Part shown: piece after piece, positions 36,656 to 46,696 of the stretch | Numbering within the stretch: the first letter of the stretch is position 1 | Layout of the letters: each line of letters opens with the position of its first letter | Assembly: GCA_030646035.1 (NCBI GenBank) | Contig: JAUSMY010000023.1 | Location: forward strand, 1 to 64,000 | Reading direction: 5' to 3' | Source of the DNA: Thermodesulfovibrionia bacterium | GTDB taxonomy: Bacteria; Nitrospirota; Thermodesulfovibrionia; UBA6902 | Length of the DNA: 64,000 nt | The notes under the pieces: model-generated | What the model was told of the DNA's origin: nothing | Database searches by the model: none | What the model saw: the letters and a program-made list of their open reading frames with translations, nothing else | Made by a program: the position numbers and the translations under genes

Positions 36656-38350
36656 ATGCTGCGTGAGCTTCGAATAAAAAACCTCGCTATCATTGAAGAT
36701 GCTGCTGCTGAGTTTGGGCCAGGGCTGAATGTTCTCACAGGCGAGACAGGCGCGGGCAAGTCAATCATAATATCTGCCTTATCACTTGCTCTCGGCGAAA
36801 GAGCGACGAGCACCATCATCCGCAGCGGAGAAAAAGAGGGGACAGTTCAGGCCTTCTTTGATATCAAACCCGGAGCATTTAATAAATCTGTAGAGACATT
36901 CTTGCGCGACTCAGGCGTCGAGGCTGATGAAGGCATCATCCTTACGAGGAATATTTCATCCACCGGAAAGAGCAAGGCGTATATCAATGATTCCATGATC
37001 AATCTTCAGACGCTCTCGGATGCGAGCAGTGCTCTCATTGATATCCATGGACAGTTCGAGCACCAGTCTCTGCTTGCGGCGGAAAAACAGCTTGAGCTTC
37101 TTGACCTACACGGCGGGCTGCATAAAGAGCGGCAGGAGGTTTCAGATCTCTATGAAAGGATGAGCGGGTTGAGGCAGAAGATATCCGCGCTAACTCAAAA
37201 GGATAAAGAGAGGCTGCAGAGAATTGATATGCTCCAGTTCCAGATAAAAGAGATCGAGTCAGCCGGTGTTAAAGTTGGAGAAGAAGAGGAGCTTGAGGAG
37301 GAGACAAAGATACTCAGCAGCGCGGTGCGTCTGGCTGAGCTTGCGAACCGGGCTTATGACTCTCTTTATTCTCTGGATTCTGCCAGTATCACAAATCTCT
37401 CTTCAGTGATCAATGACCTCAAAGAGATATCTGTCATAGACTCACGCGCTGCAGAGGCGCTCAAGTCGGCAGAGGAGGCGATGCCGCTTCTTGAGGAGGC
37501 TTCATACTTTCTCAGGGACTATAAGGATGGGATCAATTTTGATCCCGCAAGGCTTGAGGAGGTTCAGGAGAGGCTTGAACTGATAAAGAGGCTGAAGAAG
37601 AAATACGGCGAGACACTTCAGGATGTTATTGATAAGAGAGAGAGCGCGCTGATAGAGCTTGAGGAGCTTCAGCATTCTGAAGAGATGCTGGACAGTCTTA
37701 AAAAAGAGCTTGATGACTCTAGGAATAGGCTGACTGAAAAGGCGCATGAGCTTTCAAAGAAGCGGAAATCGGTTGCGAAAAAACTTGAGCCGAAGATCAT
37801 AGAGGAACTTTCAAAGCTCTCCATGCCTGACACTCAATTCTCCATAAGCATCGCACAGCAGCAGGGTGATGATACGGCAGACGGCTTTAAAGTGACATCA
37901 ATGGGAATCGATGATATCGAGTTTCTCATATCTCCGAATGTCGGCGAAACGCTCAAGCCGCTCTCAAAGATAGCATCCGGAGGCGAGCTTTCAAGGGTGA
38001 TGCTTGCGCTAAAGGGCATCATGTCTGACGGCGACAATATCCCTGTCTTGGTATTTGATGAGATAGACGCTGGCATCGGGGGCAAGGCAGCTGAGACTGT
38101 GGGCAAAAGGCTGAAGGACCTTTCATCCATGCATCAGGTGATATGCATAACGCACCTTCCGCAGATAGCATCTTACGCCGATATCCATCTCAAGATAGAG
38201 AAGAAGACGGAGAAAGGCAAGACCAGGGTCAGGATAAATCGGGTGGAGAAGGATGCCCGGGTCGAGGAGATCGCCCGTATGCTCAGCGGTGAGATATCGG
38301 ATGTGTCATTGAAGCATGCGAAAGAGATGCTTAAAGCAAAACAGAATTAA
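36656..38350 (+). CDS. recN: DNA repair protein RecN
   Basis: 564 residues; SMC-like ATPase for double-strand break repair. Walker A GETGAGKS (about 29-36), a long coiled coil (about 160-380), and the C-terminal ATPase half with signature SGGELSRVMLALK and Walker B VFDEIDAGIGG. CITHLPQIASYAD is typical of RecN. No LexA box was evident upstream. A TAAAAT box lies 5 bases before the ATG with no Shine-Dalgarno. Confidence 0.96.
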   Translation: MLRELRIKNLAIIEDAAAEFGPGLNVLTGETGAGKSIIISALSLALGERATSTIIRSGEKEGTVQAFFDIKPGAFNKSVETFLRDSGVEADEGIILTRNISSTGKSKAYINDSMINLQTLSDASSALIDIHGQFEHQSLLAAEKQLELLDLHGGLHKERQEVSDLYERMSGLRQKISALTQKDKERLQRIDMLQFQIKEIESAGVKVGEEEELEEETKILSSAVRLAELANRAYDSLYSLDSASITNLSSVINDLKEISVIDSRAAEALKSAEEAMPLLEEASYFLRDYKDGINFDPARLEEVQERLELIKRLKKKYGETLQDVIDKRESALIELEELQHSEEMLDSLKKELDDSRNRLTEKAHELSKKRKSVAKKLEPKIIEELSKLSMPDTQFSISIAQQQGDDTADGFKVTSMGIDDIEFLISPNVGETLKPLSKIASGGELSRVMLALKGIMSDGDNIPVLVFDEIDAGIGGKAAETVGKRLKDLSSMHQVICITHLPQIASYADIHLKIEKKTEKGKTRVRINRVEKDARVEEIARMLSGEISDVSLKHAKEMLKAKQN

Positions 38351-38374
38351 CCCCGGTCGGTGTTGATGCTTTTG

Positions 38375-38764
38375 TTAAGTGTTCACTATGATTTCAGTTT
38401 CCCAGAATTTCTTTTTCCTTTTCCATGCGTCAACACCTAGTTCATTACAAAATTTCATGTATTCTAATTCTCTCGATCTGTTTTGTTCACTTTTATTGCC
38501 AATGATTTTGTCAATGACTGGATTGGTTACTCTGCCGTCTTTTGTATTACTTCCGATATGGTCGTTCATATTATTGTTTTTGTATCCTATAAATCTGCTA
38601 GGCGCAAAATGGATATTTTCATCATTCATGTAAACAATAAAACATGCGCCACGCCGTATAATTTCCTTATAAAATTCAGTATACCTTGCCTCGTTGCTAT
38701 TTCGGTATTTTTCTAAAGTGAGCAAGTTAGCTTTCAAATCATCAAGAGACTCGATAAGAACCAT
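38375..38764 (-). CDS. AT-rich hypothetical protein
   Basis: 129 residues. The segment FAPSRFIGYKNNNMNDH recalls N-terminal parts of some HNH or restriction-associated proteins, but no catalytic motif is visible. The DNA is visibly AT-richer than its neighbours and the codon choice differs (many AAT, AAA, ATA). Shine-Dalgarno AAGGAG lies before ATG 38764. It is probably a recent horizontal acquisition and perhaps a remnant of a larger defence gene. Confidence 0.55.
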   Translation of the reverse strand: MVLIESLDDLKANLLTLEKYRNSNEARYTEFYKEIIRRGACFIVYMNDENIHFAPSRFIGYKNNNMNDHIGSNTKDGRVTNPVIDKIIGNKSEQNRSRELEYMKFCNELGVDAWKRKKKFWETEIIVNT

Positions 38765-38951
38765 AATAGTTTCTCCTTTTTATTATTTGCACATAACCAG
38801 TTATCAGATAGTCAACTGGATAATAACAAGAATCTATAGCCGGGTCAATAAAATAAAATTGTGCTAGCACCTCGGAAAATTACTTTGAAAGATAGAAACC
38901 TCAGAGTGAATTTAAAATGAGATGGAGCCTTAATACTCTTCCAATCTTCTT

Positions 38952-38987
38952 CTGACTACCGGAGACTTTTATAGTATAATACCGTTT
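38952..38987 (+). promoter_or_regulatory. promoter of cysE-cysS, leaderless geometry
   Basis: CTGACT (38952-38957), 17 bases, TATAAT (38975-38980), 7 bases, ATG 38988. There is no room for a T-box or other 5' leader riboswitch. Confidence 0.65.
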
Positions 38988-41105
38988 ATGGGATTCTGGG
39001 GTGATGTGCGTAAGGACTTTAAGACGGTCTTTGATATGGATCCGGCGGCAAAGAACCGGCTTGAGGTGATCCTTGCTTATCCCGGTTTTCAGGCGATAGT
39101 TCTGCACAGGTTGAATCACAAACTTTGGAATGCCGGAGTGCCAGTACTCCCTCGGCTTCTGGCAAATCTTGGAAGGATACTTACTGGAATCGATATACAC
39201 CCCGGAGCAAAGATAGCCGGAGGATTTTTTATTGACCACGGCATGGGAGTCGTTATCGGCGAGACATCAGAGGTCGGCGAGAATGTGCTCATATATCAGG
39301 GGGTGACGCTTGGCGGCACAGGCAAGGAGAAGGGGAAGAGGCATCCGACATTGGGCAATAATGTTGTCGTCGGCGCAGGGGCAAAGATACTTGGCGCGAT
39401 AACTATCGGCGGCCATGTAAAGATAGGCGCCAACTCTGTAGTGCTTCACTCTGTGCCTGAAAACTCTATTGTTGTTGGAGTGCCGGGCAGGGTGATAAAG
39501 AGGCGGGTCGTAAAGATACTTGATGAAGGGCCTGTTGAGATGCTTGACCATGTGCACCTTCCTGATCCTGTTGAAGAGAGGTTCGGGGAGATGAAGGAAT
39601 ATATCAGCGCGCTTGAGAACAGAATAAACAAACTGGAAGGGAAAGGTGAAATGTTAAAGGTATATAACACAATGAGCGGAGAGAAGGAGAACTTTATTCC
39701 TGTTGACCCGAATAACGTAAGGATGTATGTATGCGGCATCACGGCATACGACGTATGCCATCTGGGACATGCCAGAAGCGCCATAGTATTTGACATCATC
39801 AAGAGATACCTGAGATACCGGGGATATAAGGTGACCCATGTCAGGAACATCACCGACATTGATGACAAGATCATAAAGAGGGCGAATGAGGAGGGCATCT
39901 CCACAGAAGCGGTGGCTAAAAAATATACTGATGAATACTACACTGATATGGAGCTTCTCGGCGTAAGCAGGGCTGACATTGAGCCGAACGCCACAGACCA
40001 TATCAAAGAGATGATAGAGACGATCAGCGGGCTTATTGATAAAGGCTTTGCGTATGCTGTTGATGGTGATGTTTACTTTGAGGTCGCGAAGTTTGAAGGA
40101 TACGGCAAGCTTTCAAAGAAGAATGTTGACGACCTGATGGCAGGCGCGCGGGTTGACGTGGATGAGAGAAAGAAGAGCCCGCTTGATTTCGCGCTCTGGA
40201 AAGCATCAAAACCAAACGAGCCCTGGTGGGAGAGCCCGTGGGGCAAAGGCAGGCCGGGATGGCATATCGAATGCACAGCCATGTCGTCGGAATATCTTGG
40301 CGAAACCTTTGACATTCACGGCGGCGGTGCAGACCTGACATTCCCGCATCATGAGAATGAGATCGCGCAGAGCGAGGCGTACACAGGCAAACCGTTCGTG
40401 AAGTACTGGATGCACAACGGCTTCATCACACTGGCAAAAGAGAAGATGTCCAAGTCGCTCGGCAACTTCTTCACCATCAAGGAGATACTCGCAAAGTACG
40501 ACCCTGAAGTGGTCAGGACATTTCTGCTCTCAGCGCACTACAGAAGTCCCATAGAATTTTCAGATGTGCATCTTAATGAGGCTGAGTCGTACATAGACAG
40601 GTATTACACAACAGCCACAAGGATCGCTGATTTTATTAAAAATGCAGTAGAGAAAGAGAAGCCCGCATCTTCGGATGAACTGGAAGCGCTCCTCTCTTCT
40701 TTTAAGGATAAATTCCAGGGTTCGATGGATGATGACTTCAACACCGCATCTGCATTGGGGCATATATTTGAGCTTATAAGGGAAGTGAATAAATTCCTTG
40801 ACGCAAAACCGTCAGGCCAGAAGGCAAAGGATCTTGTGCAGAGGACGCGCAGCCTTCTTGCCGAGGCAGGCGGCATATTGAATATCTTTAACAGGACCTC
40901 TGAAGAATGGTACAGGTCTTTGATAAAGGTCAAGGGGATAACGCTGACTGAAGAGAAGATCCAGGGGATGATATCTGCTCGGCAGGAAGCAAGGGCTAAT
41001 AAAGACTGGAAGACATCGGATAATATACGTGACGGACTTCTTGAACAGGGGATCATACTTGAGGACAAGGCCGACGGCACAGGCTGGAAGGTAAAGGTCG
41101 GATAG
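38988..41105 (+). CDS. serine O-acetyltransferase / cysteinyl-tRNA synthetase fusion
   Basis: 705 residues in one uninterrupted frame. Residues 1-221 are CysE: N-terminal helices, then a left-handed beta-helix with [26 protein letters not shown] and the acetyl-CoA site ([12 protein letters not shown]). From Met222 ([10 protein letters not shown]) a complete CysS begins: zinc Cys249, HLGH 258-261, WHIECTAMS with HGGGADL, and KMSKS 486-490, with an anticodon-binding C-terminus. In many bacteria cysE and cysS are adjacent; here they are joined. Met222 has an internal AAGGGAAAGGTGAA Shine-Dalgarno-like stretch, so a free CysS may also be made. Confidence 0.92.
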   Translation: MGFWGDVRKDFKTVFDMDPAAKNRLEVILAYPGFQAIVLHRLNHKLWNAGVPVLPRLLANLGRILTGIDIHPGAKIAGGFFIDHGMGVVIGETSEVGENVLIYQGVTLGGTGKEKGKRHPTLGNNVVVGAGAKILGAITIGGHVKIGANSVVLHSVPENSIVVGVPGRVIKRRVVKILDEGPVEMLDHVHLPDPVEERFGEMKEYISALENRINKLEGKGEMLKVYNTMSGEKENFIPVDPNNVRMYVCGITAYDVCHLGHARSAIVFDIIKRYLRYRGYKVTHVRNITDIDDKIIKRANEEGISTEAVAKKYTDEYYTDMELLGVSRADIEPNATDHIKEMIETISGLIDKGFAYAVDGDVYFEVAKFEGYGKLSKKNVDDLMAGARVDVDERKKSPLDFALWKASKPNEPWWESPWGKGRPGWHIECTAMSSEYLGETFDIHGGGADLTFPHHENEIAQSEAYTGKPFVKYWMHNGFITLAKEKMSKSLGNFFTIKEILAKYDPEVVRTFLLSAHYRSPIEFSDVHLNEAESYIDRYYTTATRIADFIKNAVEKEKPASSDELEALLSSFKDKFQGSMDDDFNTASALGHIFELIREVNKFLDAKPSGQKAKDLVQRTRSLLAEAGGILNIFNRTSEEWYRSLIKVKGITLTEEKIQGMISARQEARANKDWKTSDNIRDGLLEQGIILEDKADGTGWKVKVG

Positions 41106-41151
41106 ACAGGGGCACAGAGTAAAACTTTTATATTAATTACGGGCCATTAAT

Positions 41152-41703
41152 ATGAAGAAAGATCTGCTCGAAAGATATTCGCGCACAGCTGACGGGAAGG
41201 TGATAATAGATATCACCACCGAAAGGATAGAGGACCTTTACAATTATTTCGACAAGAACGCCCCGTATCTCAAAAAAGACCTGGATCAGGAGTTTGTTGA
41301 TTATCTCATAGACTCGGTTCATGAGATCGGCAAGGAAGATTTTGTTATCCGTTTCCGTTTCTCCGCGATGACCGACGATACAAATACCTCCCGCGTGCAG
41401 ATGAGCATTAGGAATTACTTCCTGCACCAGAAAGAACTCGAAGTCCGCGAATTAAAGAGGATGACCAGAAAAGCTCTTACCCTCTTCTCGATAGGAGTTG
41501 TGATCCTTACCCTCTCTGTCCTGGTGAATCAGGAACTTGCAATTGATGAGACCGTAGTAAGCCGGTTATTTGCAGAAGGCCTGACGATCGCCGCCTGGAT
41601 CTCATTATGGGAGGCGCTGGCAACGTTTCTTCTTAACTGGGCCCCTCACCGCAATAAGATAAAGCTGTTTGAACGGATCTCCAAAGCGCCGGTATTTTTT
41701 TAG
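41152..41703 (+). CDS. two-helix membrane protein of unknown function
   Basis: 183 residues. A charged N-terminal domain of about 100 residues (ERIEDLYNYFDKNAPYLKKDLDQEFVDYL...) is followed by two transmembrane segments (about 109-128 and 140-160) and a short basic tail. I do not recognise a family. It lies 46 bases after cysE-cysS and could be co-transcribed; no Shine-Dalgarno is visible. Confidence 0.6.
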   Translation: MKKDLLERYSRTADGKVIIDITTERIEDLYNYFDKNAPYLKKDLDQEFVDYLIDSVHEIGKEDFVIRFRFSAMTDDTNTSRVQMSIRNYFLHQKELEVRELKRMTRKALTLFSIGVVILTLSVLVNQELAIDETVVSRLFAEGLTIAAWISLWEALATFLLNWAPHRNKIKLFERISKAPVFF

Positions 41704-41808
41704 CAAGGCTGCTTTTATGAACTATTCAGTTGTTAACTCAGCAGTTATTCACTATACTGTTTAGAGCGTCAAAATTTTAATTGGAGACCGGAGGCTGTCA
41801 TAAGCGAC

Positions 41809-42222
41809 TTGAATAGATCAGGCCTTGAAAAGATCTGCAAAGAATTTTCAGCCGCGTTCAATGGGGTCATCTCATGGAAATGGGACGATTACTTTGGGAC
41901 AGTTATGGCTCAGTTTGATACAGGTGACAGGGAGAAGGTCCGCGCGATACTTGATCAATATCTTGACTTCGCCTGGGACATTTCTAATATCGAAAAAGCT
42001 CCTGATACAGTGCAGGCGGTAAATGGCAGTCTTGGCAATCTCAGGGAGGGGCAGATGCTTATGTCCTCTGATACTCAGCAGGATGCCTGCATCCTATGCG
42101 CCTGGTGGCCGTGGGGCAATGGAAAGAGCATCTCTATCCGCATCATTCCGACTTGCAAAAGATTGACCGATTCAGAGATGGAAGAGATCAAGGAAGTATT
42201 TAAAAGCTGGTTCGGGATCTAA
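41809..42222 (+). CDS. hypothetical soluble protein
   Basis: 137 residues. The start is uncertain: TTG 41809 is taken, with a GGAGG 13 bases upstream. The sequence has two nearby cysteines (DACILCAWWPWGNG) and a C-terminal amphipathic helix; no family is recognised. A -10-like TATACT lies about 50 bases upstream. It converges with DoxX. Confidence 0.5.
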   Translation: MNRSGLEKICKEFSAAFNGVISWKWDDYFGTVMAQFDTGDREKVRAILDQYLDFAWDISNIEKAPDTVQAVNGSLGNLREGQMLMSSDTQQDACILCAWWPWGNGKSISIRIIPTCKRLTDSEMEEIKEVFKSWFGI

Positions 42223-42241
42223 CTGCTTTTTCTATTCAATA

Positions 42242-42697
42242 TTATTTCTTTGACTTTCCGCCGGACAGCGACAGGTCTATCGACCACTTTCCGCCGCCTT
42301 TGATCATCAGGGCAAGGGCTATCGCGATAGCAAGCAGGTGATATTCAAAGCCTTCACCGCTCTGCTTTCCTGACCAGTTCATGAAGAAACCGTTCTCAAT
42401 GTGCACAAGATATATGCAGCCTGTCATTATGCATAGAATGCCGAGAGCAGCCAGCCTCGTCATGAAACCTATGATGAGAAAAATAGAGCCGAGAGATTCG
42501 GCTATTATCACAAGCACCGCCACAGAATACGGCAGACCCATCTTTCCGGTAAAGAATGCGATAGTACCATAATATCCTGAGCCGTCGAAGAGGCCGATAA
42601 GCTTTTGCGCGCCGTGAGGGAGCATCACCAAACCGAGAAGCAGCCTCATGAAAAAGAGTGAGATGTCATTCTCTGTGCTGAAGAATCTTCTAAACAT
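42242..42697 (-). CDS. DoxX family membrane protein
   Basis: 151 residues with four transmembrane helices. LLLGLVMLPHGAQKL and the GFMTRLAALG/GIL region are typical of DoxX/YphA-like proteins. The family is linked to membrane redox or thiol stress in some bacteria. A GGAGG Shine-Dalgarno precedes ATG 42697. Confidence 0.88.
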   Translation of the reverse strand: MFRRFFSTENDISLFFMRLLLGLVMLPHGAQKLIGLFDGSGYYGTIAFFTGKMGLPYSVAVLVIIAESLGSIFLIIGFMTRLAALGILCIMTGCIYLVHIENGFFMNWSGKQSGEGFEYHLLAIAIALALMIKGGGKWSIDLSLSGGKSKK

Positions 42698-42810
42698 AGT
42701 CAGCCTCCGGTTAATATTTAATATCTCAGCGGCTTTTCATGTCAGCCGGCCATATCCATTATAATCATTTCGAATCGGTTCCGCCAATATGTCATTGAGT
42801 ATCCAGTAAT

Positions 42811-42845
42811 AAAAAAAGAGAGGCTCTTTTGAGGGCCTCTCTTTA
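42811..42845 (-). terminator. intrinsic terminator of typA
   Basis: Stem AAAGAGAGGC (42815-42824) with GCCTCTCTTT (42835-42844), followed by TTTTTTT on the minus strand. Confidence 0.9.
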
Positions 42846-42886
42846 AAAGTTATCACGGAAAAACTTTAAGCCGCGTATTTCTTCCT

Positions 42887-44692
42887 CTATTCCCTTCTCT
42901 TCGGCCTCTTGCCCGGATCAAGCACCCTCTTTCTCAGCCTGATATGCTGAGGCGTGACCTCTATCAGCTCATCTTCCTTGATGAACTCTATAGACTGCTC
43001 AAGCGTCAGCTGTCTGTGCGGGATGAGCTGAAGCGCTTCGTCAGTGCCAGATGCGCGGATGTTGGTGAGCTTCTTCTCCTTGGTCACGTTGACATCGAGG
43101 TCGTTATCGCGCGAATTCTCGCCGACGACCATGCCCTCATAGACCTGGATGTTATCCCTGATAAAAAGCACGCCTCTTGGCTGAAGGTGAAAGAGAGCGT
43201 ATGTAGTGGTTCTGCCTGTCCTGTCTGAAACAAGCGCGCCTGTCTGCCTTGATGTCATAGGCCCGTGCCACGGCTCGTAACCGTCAAAGAGATGGTTGAG
43301 AAGTCCTGTGCCCCTTGTGTCTGTAAGGAACTGCGACCTGAAACCTATAAGGCCGCGTGACGGGATCCTGAATTCAAGCCTCACCCTGCCTTTTCCGTTA
43401 TTTAGCATCTTCTGCATCTTGCCCTTTCTCATGCCGAGCTGCTGAGTCACAACACCGACAAAATCTTCAGGAACGTCAATGACAAGAAGCTCCATAGGCT
43501 CATTCTTCACGCCGTTGATCTCTTTTGTGATCGTCTCAGGCATTGATACTGAAAGCTCATATCCCTCGCGCCTCATCATCTCGATGAGTATCGCAAGCTG
43601 GAGCTCTCCCCTGCCCATGACCTTGAATGAATCTGTATTGTCAAAACTCACCCTGATGGAGACGTTGTAAAGAAGCTCCTTCTCGAGCCTGTCCCTCAGG
43701 TTTCTTGATGTAACGAACTTTCCGTCCTTGCCTGCGAAGGGCGATGTGTTGATGGAGAACATCATTGAGATGGTAGGTTCATCCACCTTTATCCTCGGAA
43801 GCGGCATCGGTTTGTTTATATCTGTGATCGTGTCTCCTATGTTGATGCCTTCAATGCCGGAAAGCGCGATAATGTCGCCGACATGTGCCGTCTTTGCTTC
43901 TATCCTTTCAAGGCCGGAGTAAGTGAACATTGATGTTATCTTTGTCTTCACCTGCTCCCCGTTGATGTTTATCACAGCCACGGTATCCCCTACATTCACA
44001 GTACCGGCAAATATTCTGCCCACAGCCATCCTGCCCACATAGTCGTTGTAATCGATATTTGTTACGAGCAGCTGAAGCGGCGCGTCTTTGTCACCTTCAG
44101 GAGGCGGGACTGTCTTAACTATAAGGTCAAAGAGAGGCTTCAGGTTCTCAGGCTTAACATCCAGGTCGAGCGTAGCGGTTCCAACTTTTGCGTTTGTATA
44201 AACTATGGGAAACTCAAGCTGCTCTTCTGTTGCGTTCAGGTCGATGAAGAGGTCGTACACCTCATTCAGCACTTCCTGTATCCTTGCGTCAGGCCTGTCT
44301 ATCTTGTTCACAACAAGGATAGGAGGCAGATTCAGTTCAAGCGCCTTGTTCAATACAAACCGCGTCTGGGGCAGAGGGCCTTCAGAAGCATCAACGAGAA
44401 GCAGAACGCCGTCTGCCATCTTCATCGTCCTCTCTACCTCACCGCCGAAGTCGGCGTGACCGGGGGTATCTATAATATTTATCTTTATCCCGTTGTAATC
44501 AACAGCGGTGTTCTTCGCCATTATTGTGATGCCTTTTTCACGCTCAAGGTCGTTGCTGTCCATTACCCTTTCACGCACCTTTTCATTGACGCGGAATATG
44601 CCTGCCTGCTGCAGCATGCCGTCCAGAAGCGTAGTCTTGCCATGGTCAACATGGGCGATGATTGCGATATTTCTTATGTCTTCACGTTTCAT
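42887..44692 (-). CDS. typA: translational GTPase TypA/BipA
   Basis: 601 residues, the usual length. G1 AHVDHGKTT (14-22), G2 REKGIT, G3 [15 protein letters not shown]4 NKIDR. EF-G-like domains II, III and V and the BipA-specific C-terminal domain are complete. It assists 50S ribosome assembly and stress adaptation. Shine-Dalgarno GAGAGG lies before ATG 44692 and a TATAAT about 20 bases further up. Confidence 0.97.
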   Translation of the reverse strand: MKREDIRNIAIIAHVDHGKTTLLDGMLQQAGIFRVNEKVRERVMDSNDLEREKGITIMAKNTAVDYNGIKINIIDTPGHADFGGEVERTMKMADGVLLLVDASEGPLPQTRFVLNKALELNLPPILVVNKIDRPDARIQEVLNEVYDLFIDLNATEEQLEFPIVYTNAKVGTATLDLDVKPENLKPLFDLIVKTVPPPEGDKDAPLQLLVTNIDYNDYVGRMAVGRIFAGTVNVGDTVAVININGEQVKTKITSMFTYSGLERIEAKTAHVGDIIALSGIEGINIGDTITDINKPMPLPRIKVDEPTISMMFSINTSPFAGKDGKFVTSRNLRDRLEKELLYNVSIRVSFDNTDSFKVMGRGELQLAILIEMMRREGYELSVSMPETITKEINGVKNEPMELLVIDVPEDFVGVVTQQLGMRKGKMQKMLNNGKGRVRLEFRIPSRGLIGFRSQFLTDTRGTGLLNHLFDGYEPWHGPMTSRQTGALVSDRTGRTTTYALFHLQPRGVLFIRDNIQVYEGMVVGENSRDNDLDVNVTKEKKLTNIRASGTDEALQLIPHRQLTLEQSIEFIKEDELIEVTPQHIRLRKRVLDPGKRPKRRE

Positions 44693-44935
44693 AAAACCTC
44701 TCTTTTATAAATTATAATGTGCCGCATACGGATTGACAAGTTCTTCCGGACCGTTTATGGAAACAGAGCAGGAACCGCATGAAGGGGAACTAATTATATA
44801 CTATCGGCAATTGAAAATACTATCAGCCTCTCATCAATTTATTTTGTTCTTCACTCATACCCCTATGTATTAAGTATTTATTCTGGTATACTTATTCAAA
44901 GATTCATATCATGTACAACCTTAAAAGGAGGAAGC

Positions 44936-45106
44936 ATGGCGACAAAGAAGAAGGCCGCACCGAAGAAAGCTGCAAAGAAGAAGGTAGTAAAGAAGGCAGC
45001 CGCGCCGAAGAAGGCAAAATGCACTGCAAAGACCAAAGAAGGGAAAGCATGCAAGAATTCTGCAAGCGGTAAGTCATCAAAGTGTTCTTCACACAAAAAG
45101 AAATAA
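44936..45106 (+). CDS. tiny histone-H1-like basic protein with C-terminal Cys/His motif (DUF5763-like)
   Basis: 56 residues from ATG 44936 with a perfect AAAGGAGG Shine-Dalgarno. Residues 1-28 are Lys/Ala/Pro repeats (KKAAPKKAAKKKVVKK) as in H1-like DNA-binding tails. Residues 29-56 (CTAKTKEGKACKN...SKCSSHKKK) match the short CxAxTKxGxxCKN...CxxH pattern I associate with DUF5763, a probable zinc site. A strong terminator follows 18 bases after the stop, so it is a monocistronic, likely abundant transcript. Confidence 0.82.
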   Translation: MATKKKAAPKKAAKKKVVKKAAAPKKAKCTAKTKEGKACKNSASGKSSKCSSHKKK

Positions 45107-45124
45107 GTATCTGATCTGTTTATT

Positions 45125-45166
45125 CCAAAGACCCTCTGAGATTTTTTCTCAGAGGGTCTTTGTTTA
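45125..45166 (+). terminator. intrinsic terminator of the tiny basic protein gene
   Basis: CAAAGACCCTCTGAGA and TCTCAGAGGGTCTTTG form a 16-bp stem followed by a T-rich run. It may also serve hcp on the other strand, whose stop is at 45197. Confidence 0.9.
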
Positions 45167-45196
45167 TACTGCAAGATGTAATAATTTGTAACTTAA

Positions 45197-46480
45197 TTAT
45201 CCCAGCATGTTCTTTATGTCAACTTTCGCATCGCCTGTAAGCTTCAGGTTGAAGTTGTCCTGAAGCACCTTTAATACGCCGGGCGTCACAAACTCAGGCG
45301 GCTTGGGCCCTAAGTAGATATTCTTTACCCCGAGGCTGAAGAGGCCGAGCAAAATCGCGACAGCCTTCTGCTCAAACCATGAGAGCGCTATGGTAAGAGG
45401 CAGTTCGTTCACCGAGCATTTGAACGCATCAGCGAGCGCGAGCGCGATCTTGACAGCGGAGATAGAGTTGTTGCACTGTCCCAGGTCTATATAGCGCGGG
45501 ATGCCGTCGATATTCCCGAAGTCAATGTCATTGAACCTGAACTTGCCGCATGAAGTTGTCAGTATCACGCAGTCTTTTGGAACAAGCTCTGCCAGCTCCC
45601 TGAAGTAATCGCTCCCGTCACCCGGTGAATCACACCCTGCGATAACAAAGAACCTCTTGATCTTTCCAGCCTTGACAGCCTCTATTATCTGCGGAGCAAG
45701 CTTCAGGACATTCTCATGATGAAAACCGGTTGTCAGAGTTTTGTCTGATTTAACATCAGCATCAGGCAGCGAAAGAGCCTTCTTAATAAGAGGAGAGAAA
45801 TCATTGTTCTCGATCTTTAATGAATTCTCAACGCCGGTCACGTCATAAGTGAACATCCTGTCGCCGTATGTGCCTCTCACAGGCATCACGCAGTTTGTTG
45901 TGACGAGGATGGCTCCGGGGAAGTCGTCAAAGACCCTTCTCTGGTCATGCCATGCCTTGCCCACATTTCCCTTTAAGTGGCTGAACTTCTTAAGCTTGGG
46001 ATAACCGTGCGCAGGAAGCATCTCAGAGTGGGTGTATATATTAATGCCCTTGCCCTCGGTCTGCTTGAGCAGGTCTTCAAGAGCGTAGAGGTTGTGGCCT
46101 GTGACAAGTATGCTCTTGCCCTGCACCCTGTCCTCAGAGACCGTCACAGGTTCGGGTATTCCCAATCTTGAGGTATGTGCCTCATCAAGAAGCGCCATCG
46201 CCTTTACAGTTGCCGTACCCACACTCAGAGCTGTCTTGATATTGTCCGCCAGGCTGAAATTGACATTTGTAAGCGTCGAGTAGAGAGCAGCCTGTGTAAT
46301 GGCGTCTATCTCAGGATCGCTCTTTCCAAGCTCTCTGGCGTGATGCGCGTATGCCGCAACACCTTTCAGCCCGAAGATAGTAATATCCTGAAGGCTTGAT
46401 ATATCCTCGTTCTTCCCGCATACCCCTATCTTCTTGTCACATCCGCCTTCCATTGTCTGTTCGCATTGGTTACAAAACAT
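45197..46480 (-). CDS. hcp: hydroxylamine reductase / hybrid-cluster protein, short form
   Basis: 427 residues, about 120 fewer than classical Hcp. The N-terminal Fe-S cysteines are C3, C6, C14 and C21. Hybrid-cluster ligands are recognisable: GHNLYALED, TTNCVMPVRGTYGDR, AGCDSPGDGSDYF, TSCGKFRF and DLGQCNNS. The length fits the class III type, which lacks the second helical bundle. Hcp reduces NO or hydroxylamine and takes part in nitrosative stress defence. Shine-Dalgarno GGAGG; an FNR-type site lies upstream. Confidence 0.93.
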   Translation of the reverse strand: MFCNQCEQTMEGGCDKKIGVCGKNEDISSLQDITIFGLKGVAAYAHHARELGKSDPEIDAITQAALYSTLTNVNFSLADNIKTALSVGTATVKAMALLDEAHTSRLGIPEPVTVSEDRVQGKSILVTGHNLYALEDLLKQTEGKGINIYTHSEMLPAHGYPKLKKFSHLKGNVGKAWHDQRRVFDDFPGAILVTTNCVMPVRGTYGDRMFTYDVTGVENSLKIENNDFSPLIKKALSLPDADVKSDKTLTTGFHHENVLKLAPQIIEAVKAGKIKRFFVIAGCDSPGDGSDYFRELAELVPKDCVILTTSCGKFRFNDIDFGNIDGIPRYIDLGQCNNSISAVKIALALADAFKCSVNELPLTIALSWFEQKAVAILLGLFSLGVKNIYLGPKPPEFVTPGVLKVLQDNFNLKLTGDAKVDIKNMLG

Positions 46481-46522
46481 TGTACATCCTCCTTAAGTTG
46501 AAATTATTTTTGAAACTTCTTT

Positions 46523-46564
46523 ATTAAAACTCTTTTCAAAAACCGATGCCATGATTTAAATCAT
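46523..46564 (-). promoter_or_regulatory. FNR/DNR/HcpR-type operator and promoter of hcp
   Basis: ATGATTTAAATCAT (46551-46564) is a perfect palindrome with the CRP/FNR-family core TGAT-N4-ATCA. If its centre is at -41.5, the start site is 46516 and the hexamer at -12 to -7 is TTTAAT (46523-46528), a good -10 box. This is class II activator geometry. Confidence 0.65.
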
Positions 46565-46609
46565 ATGATGGAAATGGTTGGGATGCAAGAGAAGATCACC
46601 CCTCTGTGT

Positions 46610-46659
46610 CTCCCCTTGGTAAGGGGAGAATTTTAAATCCCCTCCTTACCAAGGAGGGG
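46610..46659. repeat. two tandem C/G-rich hairpins
   Basis: CTCCCCTT/AAGGGGAG (46610-46628) and CCCCTCCTT/AAGGAGGGG (46639-46659), each with a 3-base loop, lie between hcp and the YfcE-like gene. They resemble the hairpins at 36571 and 49557. Confidence 0.6.
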
Positions 46660-46696
46660 TATGGGGAGGTTTTATAATAGGTCTCTTTGCCGGGAA

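Noticed and set aside
38765-38987. Possible T-box or SAM riboswitch before cysE-cysS
   Set aside because: No conserved T-box or SAM-I elements, and the promoter leaves no leader.
44896-45174. A 92-codon minus-strand frame rich in Phe and Ala
   Set aside because: It is the antisense of the Lys/Ala-rich tiny protein, which has a strong ribosome site and a terminator.
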